Counted from the first letter of the stretch, positions 20,773 to 32,283 are shown. The stretch: 64,000 nucleotides of DNA from Polytrichum commune (GCA_950295325.1 OX485804.1:4776001-4840000); one strand, 5' to 3'. Numbers and translations are program-made. The notes: a model not told the origin generated them from the letters alone.

Positions 20773-21130
20773 GGGTTCATGAAGGAGCTGGGTTTATGAA
20801 GGAGCTGGGTTTGTTTAGTTAGAAAGTAAAGAGCTGGGTTTATGAAGGACCTGGGTTTGTTTAGTTAGAAGCTAAGGAGCTGGGTTCATGAAAGAGCTGG
20901 GTTTATGAAGGAGCTGGGTTTGTTTAGTTAGAAAGTAAAGAGCTGGGTTTATGAAGGAGCTGGGTTTGTTTAGTTAGAAGCTAAGGAGCTGGGTTCATGA
21001 AGGAGCTGGGTTTATGAAGGAGCTGGGTTTGTTTAGTTAGAAGCTAAGAAGCTGGGTTCATGAAGGAGCTGGGTTTATGAAGGAGCTAGGTTTATGTAAT
21101 TAGAAAGTAAAGAGATGGGTTCATGAAGGA
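20773..21130 (+). repeat. LTR-internal tandem repeat
   Basis: Units combine GAGCTGGGTTYATGAAG with TTTGTTTAGTTAGAA and AGCTAAG/AGTAAAG spacers. The 3' LTR (about 30253-30548) has a shorter array, which accounts for most of the 64-bp length difference. Confidence 0.85.
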
Positions 21131-21829
21131 GCTTAGTAGATAGCCTACCTAATTAGCTCATAGACAAGTAGTTGGTTACATTATGCTAGTTAGTGTTATG
21201 TGTGGCTTTCACAAGTAAATGTATTTGAGATTGACTATAGAGAATAGTGTTTTTTTTAACACTTGCATCCTCTCTTTAAAAATAAACCACGTGCACAACT
21301 TAATGGAGAATGTGGAGCACTCTCGCGATGGCAAGACAAAGGAAGCAAAGACCAAAGGTGCGAGGGAGAGATTGACATAAGTCACATAACTATTTCTTAA
21401 TACTTAAAGGCTTATGTACGGTATGGAGACACCAAGTGAGACCTCTTATAGTAGCGATACGGAATACACAAGTGATAGTTCAAGTGGTAGTATAGAGTCA
21501 ACGGCACGGACTCCATTTAGGAGAGGGATATCCTTAAGGGCTTGTGTAGCTAAAGCGGCCGGATGGACGTTAGAAGCAAACAAAGACAAAATAGCACCCG
21601 AGCATAAGGAGGTTAAAATAACATAGTTAACTTGTGCATTCTCCACATACGTATTGAAATTGTACATTGAGTTGTTAAAAGTGAAATTCCAGTTAAATCC
21701 AAGACCACTTGAAGGGTGAACCTTGCACTATGGACTCATCCAAGTCCAAATCCAATACCGCGGAGGAATGTGAGCCCAAACCCGCTACTCGGACTACGGA
21801 CGCTTAAGGGTGGGGGGTTTGGCCTCACA

Positions 21830-21851
21830 TAATTGGTGCGTCCGCCGGGAG
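21830..21851 (+). other. primer-binding site
   Basis: TAAT directly after the LTR is followed by TGGTGCGTCCGCCGGGAG. TGG complements the CCA end of a tRNA. The same site, with one base different, is at 52325-52343 in the other gypsy element. I do not identify the tRNA. Confidence 0.7.
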
Positions 21852-22738
21852 CGAAGCGGAAGGTAGTTACAAGACTTGGAGGCGACTAGGAGACTTGGAG
21901 GCAACTAGGAAAAATTGGAGACACAAACTTGAGAGAAGGGAAGGAGCACCCGAAACTCGGTAAGTATTCTCTCTTTGGGTTACATTTGAATTCATTGTAT
22001 TTCAACTATTCCTTGGAATGAATTGCATTGTCAATTACGCAAATTCATTTTTGAGGAAGGAGCGCGGCGAAGGTACGTCCTCAACCTTTTTGGGGATTTG
22101 CTAAGAACTTAAAAGAAACCTATAACCGAGTAGCTCATTAAAACATTAGAGGGTAAATTCATCTTAGGACATTGAACTTTGACACTCACCTCGGGGTGAG
22201 TCTCAAAGTTTTGGGAGTTGTCATTTCATGCTCTAGATTAAATTAATATTTCACAAAGTTTATGGTGTTGTTACATTGAGTCACGATTGAGGGGAGTGCT
22301 AACTCACAGGGGGATGCGATTGCTCAAGGTATGTTTATTTCTTCAAAGTGAACTCATTAACTAATTAAGGAATGCCTTTTGTACTCGTGATTGTTGTTAT
22401 CCGTTGTAGAGGGTAATTCCCGAATTGTGGATGGTGTGAGAAGTTGAAGGGTGAAGCCTCGACTTTTAACATAATCTACTCGGAAGGTCACCCCCTCACA
22501 ATCGGTATTGTGGTGAGTGTTAATTTGCGGGAAGGTGCGGAGGTGATGCTCCGACTTAACCAAAAAATTAACATGAACATGCCTATCCCCTATTGGGATT
22601 CTTTCACCTAAGTGGGCTTGCAGGTTCTTTTCCTCACCTCCTAAAAAAATTATAACCACACCAAGACAAGTGAAAATATTAAGAGGGGAATTGCTAGGAT
22701 TATGTGTGGTCAAGTGAGGGTCGATCGATTCTTATGGA

Positions 22739-23164
22739 ATGCAAGGTAGGACTCGCTCACAAAAACCAAGTTTGATAGTAGGACTAGAGAAATCTACTCG
22801 AAAGAGGCGGTCCTCTAAAATCAGTGATAGATTAGAACAAGATAATGTTAGAATAGAGAGTTGTTTGAACGTCGAACCTAGGACTAGGTCAATTCTAGAC
22901 ACCTTAGAACTTGGAGCTCAACTTGAAGAGGAGATCACTCCCTCCAAATTGAGTGGTGAAACTTCTTCGGAAAATTACACACTTAGAGAAGAATTCCCGG
23001 TAGAAGTTGATAGGGGATTGTTGAATAGTTCACCGGTCACCATGGCCGAGGAACGGGGGATGGATCCACCACCCATACCCCCAATTCCGCCCATACCTCC
23101 TATACCTCCAATAGACCCATTGGTTAGGCCAAGAGGCCTACCAATTGTGGTTCCACAAATTTAG
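22739..23164 (+). CDS. retrotransposon gag N-terminus, frame-shifted from gag-pol
   Basis: This 141-codon frame starts MQGRTRSQKP, is basic and acidic in blocks, and ends in a (PPI)n run and RPRGLPIVVPQ just before TAG at 23162. The other gypsy gag (52463) has RGPPIVMPQ continuing in one frame into its gag core. Here the core begins one base out of frame (about 23158-23161), so a single-base loss has probably split one ancestral frame. A programmed shift is possible, but I see no canonical slippery heptamer in register. Confidence 0.7.
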   Translation: MQGRTRSQKPSLIVGLEKSTRKRRSSKISDRLEQDNVRIESCLNVEPRTRSILDTLELGAQLEEEITPSKLSGETSSENYTLREEFPVEVDRGLLNSSPVTMAEERGMDPPPIPPIPPIPPIPPIDPLVRPRGLPIVVPQI

Positions 23165-23169
23165 CGGCG

Positions 23170-26100
23170 ATGGATATGCCATCTCATCTCCCTAAATTTT
23201 ATGGGACCAAGGATGAGGACCCCTCTCGGCACATGGAACGGTATATCGAACGGTTGGCTAGCTTCCTCATAACCGACCCGGGTTATTGGTTAGTGTGGTT
23301 TCCTACCACTCTAGAGGGGGAAGCCTATGAATGGTATCGGGATCATGCCGAGGGACATTTTAGGGGATGGGAACAATTACAAAGGGAGTTTCTTAACGAA
23401 TTTAGGCCGGAAGTGGGTCAAAGTACCGCATTAAGGGCATTGTCGTCATTGAAGCAAAGAAGGGAGGAAGAAATTTCGGCTTACATTAGGAGGTTTGATT
23501 TAGTGTGCACTAGATTTGTGGGTACCATGCTCAACGACGACACGCTAAAGCAATTTTTCATTCAAGGGTTTTTTAAGTCCGGAACTATTAGGGGTGTTCT
23601 AGAAAGGAATCCCTTGACCTTGGCGGATGCCAAGCGTGCGGCTAGAGATATTGAAAACTTGGATAAAGATCACGAAAGGCTATGGAGAAGGGAGGATGAA
23701 TTGATCCCACAATTCATCCCCATACGCCCTAGGGTGGTAGCGGTAGAACCCGCTAAGTATGAGAACCAAATTCCATATGCCATTGTGGACACCGGTCCCC
23801 GACCTTTAGCGGTTAGGGAACCGGCACCTCTTTTGGCACTACCGGCCCCTAGAACGGATCCACACTTGGAGGAGGTTGAGAGAAGACTAGGTGCTAGCCA
23901 ACTAGGATTCCAAGAGGCTATGATAAAACAAATGCAAAGCCTCACGGATCAAATGTCATTAATGATCCGGAGTCAACAACCGGGGCCTCCACCCCCGGTT
24001 GAGTCGGGTAGGCATTCTTCCGGATTATGGTGTGTCCAATGTGGCCAACCGGGCCACACGCGTCAATTTTGTAGAAGTGGACAAAACCGTGACCAAAGAG
24101 GAAACGGTAACCCACCTCAACAAAATCAACGAGGTCAAGCGCCACCTCACTATGGAAATGGAAGCAATAGAGGACCACAACCTAGAGGGCAAGGTGGCCA
24201 AAATTTAGAGAAGAAGGAATTTCATCCCTTTTGTGGAAGGTGGCACGCTCAAGGACAATGTTGGTCCGAAGGTCAAGAGTTTAATTGTAGCAATTGTGGA
24301 GGAAGTCATCCCTCGGATACGTGTCGCCAACCGGACAAAATAATTAATGTCCCTTACCCGGTGGCTAATCCACAACAACAAGCAAGGGATAATATGCGAG
24401 GTGCTAGGCCACAAGGAGTACCGGCCAATGAACTTAGGCCACCTAACTTATACTATGACCATAGTAATGCTAGGCAAACTTTTCATCCACCGGCGGGCTT
24501 GCAAACTACAACCGGTTACATTCCAATACAAAATAGACAAGGAGTTCCACCTAATGGTAGTAACGGGAGACAAGCGCCTCCAACGGATCCGGGACCATCT
24601 CACTCCCAAGATGTTAGGTTCATGGATGGAGTGTTGGAGGCCACATGTGATGACATGCTTCCTCTCCCAACGAGAATTGGAGAGGAGCAAAGTCAATGGC
24701 CTCCTCACACCAATGCTATTACATATGAGTTAGTGAAGGGTAAGGGTGTGGTTGAAGAAGCACCTGCACTAGCGGTAACTACTAGGGCTAGGAGAGGGGA
24801 TGCCCCGTTGGAGGTAGGAATAGGAGAGCAAGGAAATTACTCTTCGGATGAAGAGATTAATCTCTCCGAGTTGGATAGGGTAGCTAGAAGAGCTACTAAG
24901 GATGTGGAGAGGGAAAATATAATTTTACAAGATAGGGAGAGGACTAATGCGGTACATGACTTGGATAATAGCGATGTGGGTGAATGGGAAGGACCGGGGG
25001 TTCCCGTAGACGAATTCGACGTAGTGGGTAATTCTAAGGTGGAAAGATCTACCGGGTACGACTTGTGGGCGGACCTTAGTACACTCAAGGCGGATATTAC
25101 TTTCGGCCAACTATTGGAAATTTCACCCACGGCAAGGAAAACATTAAAGGAGGGAATGCCGGTACACAAGAGGATGAGGAAGGTGAAAGCTAAAATAGCC
25201 GCTAGGATCCAATCACAAGGTGGAAGAGACGTGAAAGCTATAGAAATAGAAGTTGTTATAGTAGATAAGGTGGTTCCTAATGTGCTAGTCGACGGAGGGA
25301 GTAGTCTAAATATACTACCGGAGGATACTATGAAAAAATTGGGACTTGGACTCACGGGGCCTTCACCTTTGGTCATAAATATGGCAAATCAAAGTTCGAC
25401 TACGCCTTTGGGGATGATCAAGGATTGTAGAATGACTACGGGAGGTGAGGAGTACTTGGTCACCTTCCATGTCATTAAAATGCACTCCAACAAGGACACC
25501 TTCCCCATTTTGCTAGGTAGGCCTTGGTTGCGGATGGCGAATGCTATGGTCAATTGGGGTGGACCTAAACCATCCATCACTTATGGTCCGGAGGGTAATA
25601 GGGTCATAGTGTCCATTGGTTCATTAGAAGGATGGATGGAGAAGGAGATGTATTTGCCATTGGAGAAGGAAATTGATGACTTAAACGAGAATGAGATTGG
25701 CAAGGCATTGGTGGGAGTCGTCCATCCCGAAGGTCAAAGGGTTGTTATAGATTCGGGCTCGGGAAGTCTAGGTCCTAATTTTTACAATTATGGGGATAAT
25801 GGGGATTATGCCCAATGGCTAAGGGAGTACCCCGAGTCCGAGGTTGATGTAATGGTTACATTTCACCAAGTAGGCTTAGGGAGTGAATTTCCTAGTGTTA
25901 GTTTAGGAGAGGGCTCATTGTTGGAGCCATGTGAGGTGCTCACCGAGGAAGAGTGGGTTAGCGGTGGGTTAACACCTTGGGTAGATGACGTGGAAGAGGG
26001 TGAGGTTAGTTTAATTCATGTAGATGGGACTCAAGAGGAGGATGTGATTATTGAGTCATCGAAATTGGAGGAGCCTTTACATTTCAAGACCACGTCTACG

Positions 26101-28977
26101 GGGATAGTTGTAGGTCAAGATGTGAAAGATTACCCCAATGTGCCTTCCGATTGGTATCGGAACAAAGAGGAACAAGCACATGTGTCGGAAGCGGATTGGC
26201 GGTACGTGGATGTGAAATTAAAGAATGGAAAAACCCGACAAATGAAGATGGGCTCCAAATTGGGGGAGAAAGAGGTTAGGGAGTATAGCAATTTGGTGGA
26301 TGAGTTTAGTGATACTTTTGCATGGTCCTACGATGAGCTTAAGGGAATTCCTAGGGAAATGGTAGAGCACCGGATTCCTTTAATTCCGGGGGCGAGGCCA
26401 ATTAGACAAAAGGAGAGGAGGATGAATCCTCAATTACAATTGTTGGTGAAAGCGGAATTGGAAAGGTTATTGAAGGCCGGGTTTATCAAGCCGGTGGAAA
26501 TCACGGATTGGGTTTCTCCTATGGTCTTAGTAAAGAAAAAAAATGGGAAATTAAGGGTTTGTGTCGACTATAGGAAATTGAATTCGTGCACACAAAAGGA
26601 TCACTTCCCCTTACCTTTTATCACCTTGTTGCTTGAGGAGGTTGGAGGTCATTCGCGATATACCTTTATGGATGGGTATGCGGGTTATAATCAAATTTCC
26701 ATAGCCCTCCAAGATATCCATAAAACGGCTTTTACTACACCTTGGGGTACTTTTGTGTGGGTAGTGATGCCATTTGGGTTATGTAATGCCCCGGCTACTT
26801 TCCAACGATTAGTAATGTATATCTTCACCGACTTGTTGTTCAAATCCATGACCGTCTTTGTGGACGATTTTAGCACACAAAGTAATGTGGATGATCACCT
26901 ACATTGTGTTAGGGAGGCATTGGTTAGGTGTAGGAAGATGAGGTTAGCATTGAACCCGGATAAGACATTTTTGGGAGTGAATAAGGGAGTGTTGTTGGGT
27001 TATGTTGTTAGTGAGAAAGGTAGAGAACCCGATCCGGATAAGATTGCGGCCATAAGCGACTTGGCAACTCCAACCAATTCCAAGGGGATCTCTAAGTTGT
27101 TAGGACATGTGGGATGGTACCGGGAACTTATTCCTAATTTTTCAAAGATAGCGGTGCCCATTACCCATCTGCTCAAAAAGGATGTCAAATTCGAGTGGAC
27201 GGATGCTTGTCAAAAAGCCTTTGAGGAATTGCGGGATAGGTTGAGCACCTATCCGGTGTTGATACCACCCAATTGGGGTAAACCTTTTCACGTCTATTGT
27301 GATGCTAGTAATGTGGCAATAGGGAGTGCGCTTTGTCAAGCAACGGGAGAAAAAGAGAAGGATCAACCTATAGCTTATGCGAGTAAGCAATTGACCCCCG
27401 CCGAAAGAAACTACTCTACAACGGAGAGGGAGTGCCTAGCCATGGTGTTTTCCGTTAAAAAGTTTAGGCATTACCTCATGTGCAACCCGGTTGTATTTTT
27501 TGTTGACCACATGGCTATCAAGTATCTAATTAACAAGGCGGAGTTAAGTGGTAGGTTAACTAGGTGGGTTTTGTTATTAGAAGAATTCGACTACACGGTG
27601 GAATATAAACCGGGTCGTATGCATTTACAAGCGGACCACTTGTCTAGGTTGTCGGAGGAGATAGGAAAAAATCCGGTAAATGATATGTTAGTAGATGATA
27701 GCCTCTTTGTGGTCACTTCTACACCGGAGTGGTATGCGGGCATAGTGGAATTTCTAACAACCCACAAGTTGCCCAAAGAGTGGACAAAAGAAGAGAGAAG
27801 GAAGGTGAGGGTAAATAGTAGGCAATTTGTTGTAGTGGGCCATAGGTTGTTTAGAAGGGGGTCCGATGGTATTTTACGACGATGCGTGTCAAAAACGGAG
27901 GTTGAAGCGATTTTAATCGCTTGCCACGATAGCGCTTGCGGCGGTCACTTCTCGGGTCAACTCACCGGGCAAAAAATACTTAGAGCGGGCTACTTTTGGC
28001 CTACACTATTTAAGGACGCCCATGACTATGTAAGGAAATGCGACGCTTGCCAACGATATGCCCGAAACGACCTTAGAATGGAGATGCCTTTACATGTATC
28101 ATTACCCTTAATTCCTTTCGAAAAATGGGGCATCGACTATGTGGGTGAGGTCCATCCCCAATCTTCAAAAGGAATGAAATATATTGTGGTGGCAACCGAG
28201 TACCTCACCAAGTGGGCGGAAGCCAAAGCGGTGAAGACCGACACGGCGGAACACGCGGCAACATTTATGTACGAAAACATAATTTCGCGGTTCGGGGTGC
28301 CGAAGATCCTAGTAAGCGATAGGGGTACTCACTTTTTGAATGACTTGATTCGAGAGATGACAGAGAAATTTAAAATTGATCACCGGAAGACTACTCCCTA
28401 CCACCCACAAACCAATGGACAAACGGAAAGGGTTAACGGAATTTTGGTGAGTATACTACGCAAGACGGTTATAGACTCGAAGCGGGATTGGGATACGAAA
28501 CTAACGGCGGCACTTTGGGCATACCGTACAACCTATAAGGTAACTACGCGTGCTACACCATTTTCCTTAGTCTATGGTCTTGAAGCGACACTACCAATCG
28601 AATATGAAGTCGAGTCACTTAGGGTGGCCGTGAATACGAGACTTACCGAAAGTCAATCCTTACGAAATCGACTAACCGATTTGGAAGCACTTGACGAAGG
28701 GAGGAGAATGGCGGCTCAACATATTGAGGCAATCCAAAGAAGGAGAAAGATTACTTTCGACAAACGACATAAGAGAAGGGCCCTAACACCGGGAATGATG
28801 GTCATGATTCAAGACGCACGAAAGCTTGAATTTCCGGCGAAATTCAATGCGGTATGGTTAGGACCTTACCTTGTCTATGAGGTCTTTCCTAATAATTCAA
28901 TTCAATTGGAAACGTTGAATGGTGAGCTCTTTCCTACCCGTACATCGGGAAGTAGATGTAAGGAGTACCGAGCTTGA
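23170..28977 (+). CDS. Ty3/gypsy Gag-Pol polyprotein
   Basis: One open frame of 1,935 codons. The retrotransposon gag domain (TTLEGEAYEWYRDHAEG) is within residues 10-160. A CCHC knuckle (CVQCGQPGHTRQFC) starts at 288, and a second Cys/His-rich segment lies near 350-390. The aspartic protease-like VLVDGGSSLNIL has its Asp at 708. The reverse transcriptase has VDYRKLN and the catalytic FVDD at 1230-1233, a variant of YVDD. RNase H has YCDAS (Asp1378). The integrase has an HHCC finger (His1586 to Cys1624/1627) and a catalytic triad Asp1656, Asp1717, Glu1753, with the retroviral-like 35-residue spacing. No chromodomain is seen at the C-terminus. The frame is intact, so it may be functional apart from the gag split upstream. 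Confidence 0.95.
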   Translation: MDMPSHLPKFYGTKDEDPSRHMERYIERLASFLITDPGYWLVWFPTTLEGEAYEWYRDHAEGHFRGWEQLQREFLNEFRPEVGQSTALRALSSLKQRREEEISAYIRRFDLVCTRFVGTMLNDDTLKQFFIQGFFKSGTIRGVLERNPLTLADAKRAARDIENLDKDHERLWRREDELIPQFIPIRPRVVAVEPAKYENQIPYAIVDTGPRPLAVREPAPLLALPAPRTDPHLEEVERRLGASQLGFQEAMIKQMQSLTDQMSLMIRSQQPGPPPPVESGRHSSGLWCVQCGQPGHTRQFCRSGQNRDQRGNGNPPQQNQRGQAPPHYGNGSNRGPQPRGQGGQNLEKKEFHPFCGRWHAQGQCWSEGQEFNCSNCGGSHPSDTCRQPDKIINVPYPVANPQQQARDNMRGARPQGVPANELRPPNLYYDHSNARQTFHPPAGLQTTTGYIPIQNRQGVPPNGSNGRQAPPTDPGPSHSQDVRFMDGVLEATCDDMLPLPTRIGEEQSQWPPHTNAITYELVKGKGVVEEAPALAVTTRARRGDAPLEVGIGEQGNYSSDEEINLSELDRVARRATKDVERENIILQDRERTNAVHDLDNSDVGEWEGPGVPVDEFDVVGNSKVERSTGYDLWADLSTLKADITFGQLLEISPTARKTLKEGMPVHKRMRKVKAKIAARIQSQGGRDVKAIEIEVVIVDKVVPNVLVDGGSSLNILPEDTMKKLGLGLTGPSPLVINMANQSSTTPLGMIKDCRMTTGGEEYLVTFHVIKMHSNKDTFPILLGRPWLRMANAMVNWGGPKPSITYGPEGNRVIVSIGSLEGWMEKEMYLPLEKEIDDLNENEIGKALVGVVHPEGQRVVIDSGSGSLGPNFYNYGDNGDYAQWLREYPESEVDVMVTFHQVGLGSEFPSVSLGEGSLLEPCEVLTEEEWVSGGLTPWVDDVEEGEVSLIHVDGTQEEDVIIESSKLEEPLHFKTTSTGIVVGQDVKDYPNVPSDWYRNKEEQAHVSEADWRYVDVKLKNGKTRQMKMGSKLGEKEVREYSNLVDEFSDTFAWSYDELKGIPREMVEHRIPLIPGARPIRQKERRMNPQLQLLVKAELERLLKAGFIKPVEITDWVSPMVLVKKKNGKLRVCVDYRKLNSCTQKDHFPLPFITLLLEEVGGHSRYTFMDGYAGYNQISIALQDIHKTAFTTPWGTFVWVVMPFGLCNAPATFQRLVMYIFTDLLFKSMTVFVDDFSTQSNVDDHLHCVREALVRCRKMRLALNPDKTFLGVNKGVLLGYVVSEKGREPDPDKIAAISDLATPTNSKGISKLLGHVGWYRELIPNFSKIAVPITHLLKKDVKFEWTDACQKAFEELRDRLSTYPVLIPPNWGKPFHVYCDASNVAIGSALCQATGEKEKDQPIAYASKQLTPAERNYSTTERECLAMVFSVKKFRHYLMCNPVVFFVDHMAIKYLINKAELSGRLTRWVLLLEEFDYTVEYKPGRMHLQADHLSRLSEEIGKNPVNDMLVDDSLFVVTSTPEWYAGIVEFLTTHKLPKEWTKEERRKVRVNSRQFVVVGHRLFRRGSDGILRRCVSKTEVEAILIACHDSACGGHFSGQLTGQKILRAGYFWPTLFKDAHDYVRKCDACQRYARNDLRMEMPLHVSLPLIPFEKWGIDYVGEVHPQSSKGMKYIVVATEYLTKWAEAKAVKTDTAEHAATFMYENIISRFGVPKILVSDRGTHFLNDLIREMTEKFKIDHRKTTPYHPQTNGQTERVNGILVSILRKTVIDSKRDWDTKLTAALWAYRTTYKVTTRATPFSLVYGLEATLPIEYEVESLRVAVNTRLTESQSLRNRLTDLEALDEGRRMAAQHIEAIQRRRKITFDKRHKRRALTPGMMVMIQDARKLEFPAKFNAVWLGPYLVYEVFPNNSIQLETLNGELFPTRTSGSRCKEYRA

Positions 28978-29038
28978 CTAGGCAACTTACCCTTGGAGCA
29001 AGAGATGTTTGGATTCATCCCCCGATGGTCGCCAATTA

Positions 29039-31248
29039 TGTGAGCCCAAAAGGGTGCCCACATTTAGTCTTAGACCCTTGAAACGTTAGTTGATGCACTT
29101 TGAAGTAGCATGTTACTTCACAAAAATATAAAAAGAGTGAAATGTTAGCCTTAGAAGTACCATGTTGTAAGAGGCTAGGATGTGAGTTGTTATTGTGTTT
29201 TTACCTTCGGAAGGATTTGAGTGAATGAGGATAGGTAAGGAGAACTTGGATTGAGTAGTTAGTGAGTAGGCTAGTACAAATGGATGGAGACAACCAAAGT
29301 GACTCAAGAGGCAAGTGCATTCGAATTGGGATGAATGGAGGATCACATGGAGCGCACAAGTGGACCACCTCATCATGGCCACTTAATGGGGAAGGCCCAA
29401 GGAAGAATGCAAGGTGGAGGATAAGCAAATTCTCAAAGCACCAATCAAATCACGAGTTAAGCATCGTGGTTTGAATTAAGTGGTGAGCGACGATTTGGGA
29501 AAGTAAGGGGAGAAAGTTATGGCGGCGGAAAGCGAAGGATGCTAAGTTTGGGTTGAAGCATCCCAAGTTTGGTAAAGTGTGGTAGGTAGAAAGCCAAGGC
29601 TAGTTAAATGTTCGAATTAGGATCCTTGTTGATCATTTGAGGGAGGAAGGCTTAGAAGATAGGATTGGCGCCTACTAAGTAGGAGGAAATCTCAAGGGCT
29701 TATCGTGAGCCTTGAGGGTGCTCACCCCCTCAAGCTTACTATATAATCCCTCATTCTTCCCTCACTCATCCTCTCTTTCTTTTGTGCTCCAAGGCACCCC
29801 ACGAGTTATAAGTGTGGGTGTGGGAAGCCATATTGGAGCACATGTGTGTGCTTAGTTTTTAGTTTGAGAGCCAAGGCTTGTTAGCCTTGAAGAGGGCTTG
29901 ACCTCTTGGTAGAATTAGTGTTGACGTGAAGGATTTTAAAGTTAATTCATGATTCCAATTTGTGGTACTTAAAGTTCATGTTTTGAATACACGTGGTTGC
30001 AAGTTCCATGTTTAAGAGTTGAGCACTTGATGTTGTGATGAGTGCAAAAATATACTTGTGTGGATTAGTTAGTCTTAGTGAAGTTAGGAAATTCTCTCTC
30101 CCCCTCTCCTCTCTAGGATTTTAGGATTTTAGGATTAGAGAAGAATTGTGTGATTAGAAAGGGGTTGTTAGTAGAATTAGGGAAATTAGGTAGGAAGATT
30201 AGTTAAGGGCTTGAATAATTAGTGAGGTAGTTGGGCATTACAACTACAAAGTTGTGGGTTCATGAAGGAGCTGGGTTTATGAAGGAGCTGGGTTTGTTTA
30301 GTTAGAAAGTAAAGAGCTGGGTTTATGAAGGACCTGGGTTTGTTTAGTTAGAAGCTAAGGAGCTGGGTTTATGAAGGACCTGAGTTTGTTTAGTTAGAAG
30401 CTAAGGAGCTGGGTTCATGAAGGAGCTGGGTTTATGAAGGAGCTGGGTTTGTTTAGTTAGAAGCTAAGAAGCTGGGTTTATGAAGGAGCTGGGTTTATGA
30501 AGGAGCTAGGTTTATGTAATTAGAAAGTAAAGAGATGGGTTCATGAAGGAGCTTAGTAGATAGCCTACCTAATTAGCTCATAGACAAGTAGTTAGTTACA
30601 TTATGCTAGTTAGTGTTATGGTGGCTTTCACAAGTAAATGTATTTGAGATTGACTATAGAGAATAGTGTTTTTTTTAACACTTGCATCCTCTCTTTAAAA
30701 ATAAACCACGTGCACAAATTAATGGAGAATGTGGAGCACTCTCGCGATGGCAAGACAAAGGAAGCAAAGACCAAAGGTGCGAGGGAGAGATTGACATAAG
30801 TCACATAACTATTTCTTAATACTTAAAGGCTTATGTACGGTATGGAGACACCAAGTGAGACCTCTTATAGTAGCGATACGGAATACACAAGTGATAGTTC
30901 AAGTGGTAGTATAGAGTCAACGGCACGGACTCCATTTAGGAGAGGGATATCCTTAAGGGCTTGTGTAGCTAAAGCGGCCGGATGGACGTTAGAAGCAAAC
31001 AAAGACAAAATAGCACCCGAGCATAAGGAGGTTAAAATAACATAGTTAACTTGTGCATTCTCCACATACGTATTGAAATTGTACATTGAGTTGTTAAAAG
31101 TGAAATTCCAGTTAAATCCAAGACCACTTGAAGGGTGAACCTTGCACTATGGACTCATCCAAGTCCAAATCCAATACCGCGGAGGAATGTGAGCCCAAAC
31201 CCGCTACTCGGACTACGGACGCTTAAGGGTGGGGGGTTTGGCCTCACA
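29039..31248 (+). repeat. 3' LTR
   Basis: The LTR is 2,210 bp and near-identical to the 5' LTR, with fewer copies of the internal tandem repeat. It is immediately preceded by CCAATTA, the reverse complement of the TAATTGG that follows the 5' LTR. No classic polypurine tract abuts it; the closest purine-rich run, GGAGCAAGAGATG, is about 30 bp upstream. Confidence 0.9.
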
Positions 31249-31743
31249 TAATTGGTGCGTCCGCCGGGAGCGAAGCGGAAGGTAGTTACAAGACTTGGAG
31301 GCGACTAGGAGACTTGGAGGCAACTAGGAAAAATTGGAGACACAAACTTGAGAGAAGGGAAGGAGCACCCGAAACTCGGTAAGTATTCTCTCTTTGGGTT
31401 ACATTTGAATTCATTGTATTTCAACTATTCCTTGGAATGAATTGCATTGTCAATTACGCAAATTCATTTTTGAGGAAGGAGCGCGGCGAAGGTACGTCCT
31501 CAACCTTTTTGGGGATTTGCTAAGAACTTAAAAGAAACCTATAACCGAGTAGCTCATTAAAACATTAGAGGGTAAATTCATCTTAGGACATTGAACTTTG
31601 ACACTCACCTCGGGGTGAGTCTCAAAGTTTTGGGAGTTGTCATTTCATGCTCTAGATTAAATTAATATTTCACAAAGTTTATGGTGTTGTTACATTGAGT
31701 CACGATTGAGGGGAGTGCTAACTCACAGGGGGATGCGATTGCT
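31249..31743 (+). mobile_element. truncated second copy of the retroelement leader
   Basis: This stretch, including the primer-binding site, matches 21830-22324 and then stops abruptly at the gene B exon. Confidence 0.85.
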
Positions 31744-32283
31744 AATGGCAATGGTCTCCTCCAATGCGTAATCGCCATAGAGCTTCTTTCCCTTTAACTT
31801 CCTCCTCTCCCGGAACGTGGCAGTCGCGTCCCTGGAGTACATGTCCCTCGCATCGTCCACCGTAAGGACGGGCATCATCTTACTCTGCGGGGTTGCCACA
31901 CGCATAGCCTTCTTCCTCTGAGGGGCTTCAGATTCTTGCGTGAATTCCGTTGCCCCTTCCTCCACATCCCCCTCCTTTTCCTCCTCTCCGTGTTCTTCTT
32001 CTTCCTCCTCCTCTTCCACCTCTCCACCTCCTGTACGGGACGGATTGCCCGGATGCAACCCGACTAGAGGTTCGGGTAATTGGGTTGTTGCCCTCATCGC
32101 AATTTCTTCCGGGTTGATCCGCCTCGCCCTATCAAGAGGGTTCTCACCCCCCTCAACAACCTCGTCCACGTAGCTTCCCGGGATCCAATCGAGGATATCC
32201 ATCTTCTTTGCTAGCGATTTCTGCGTCCTGTAAAATTGCAGATCGCTATCCTCTATGTACGAGTAGATGTTCAACCCCAACAT

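Larger units (their letters stand above)
19556..21829 (+). repeat. 5' LTR
   Basis: The LTR is 2,274 bp, starts TGTGAGCCC and ends GGCCTCACA. A TATA-like CTATATAAT lies at 20256-20264. An internal tandem repeat built on GAGCTGGGTTTATGAAG and TTTGTTTAGTTAGAA occupies about 20773-21130. A 70-codon open frame inside the LTR is not considered a gene. Confidence 0.9.
19556..31743 (+). mobile_element. Ty3/gypsy LTR retrotransposon with a partial second leader
   Basis: Two nearly identical LTRs (19556-21829 and 29039-31248) start TGTGAG and end CTCACA. They enclose a primer-binding site, a gag frame and a gag-pol frame ordered protease, reverse transcriptase, RNase H, integrase, which is the Ty3/gypsy order. 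After the 3' LTR, 495 bp (31249-31743) repeat the leader at 21830-22324, so the right end is a truncated tandem second unit rather than an LTR end. No target-site duplication is visible. The element separates the HAD exon on the left from gene B exon 3 on the right, so the locus was rearranged. The LTRs differ by few substitutions (for example 19574 against 29057), which points to recent activity. Confidence 0.9.

Noticed and set aside
19556-22324. A longer LTR ending at 22324/31743
   Set aside because: That end lacks CA and has no primer-binding site after it, whereas CTCACA at 21829 is directly followed by one. The extra 495 bp are better read as a truncated second leader.
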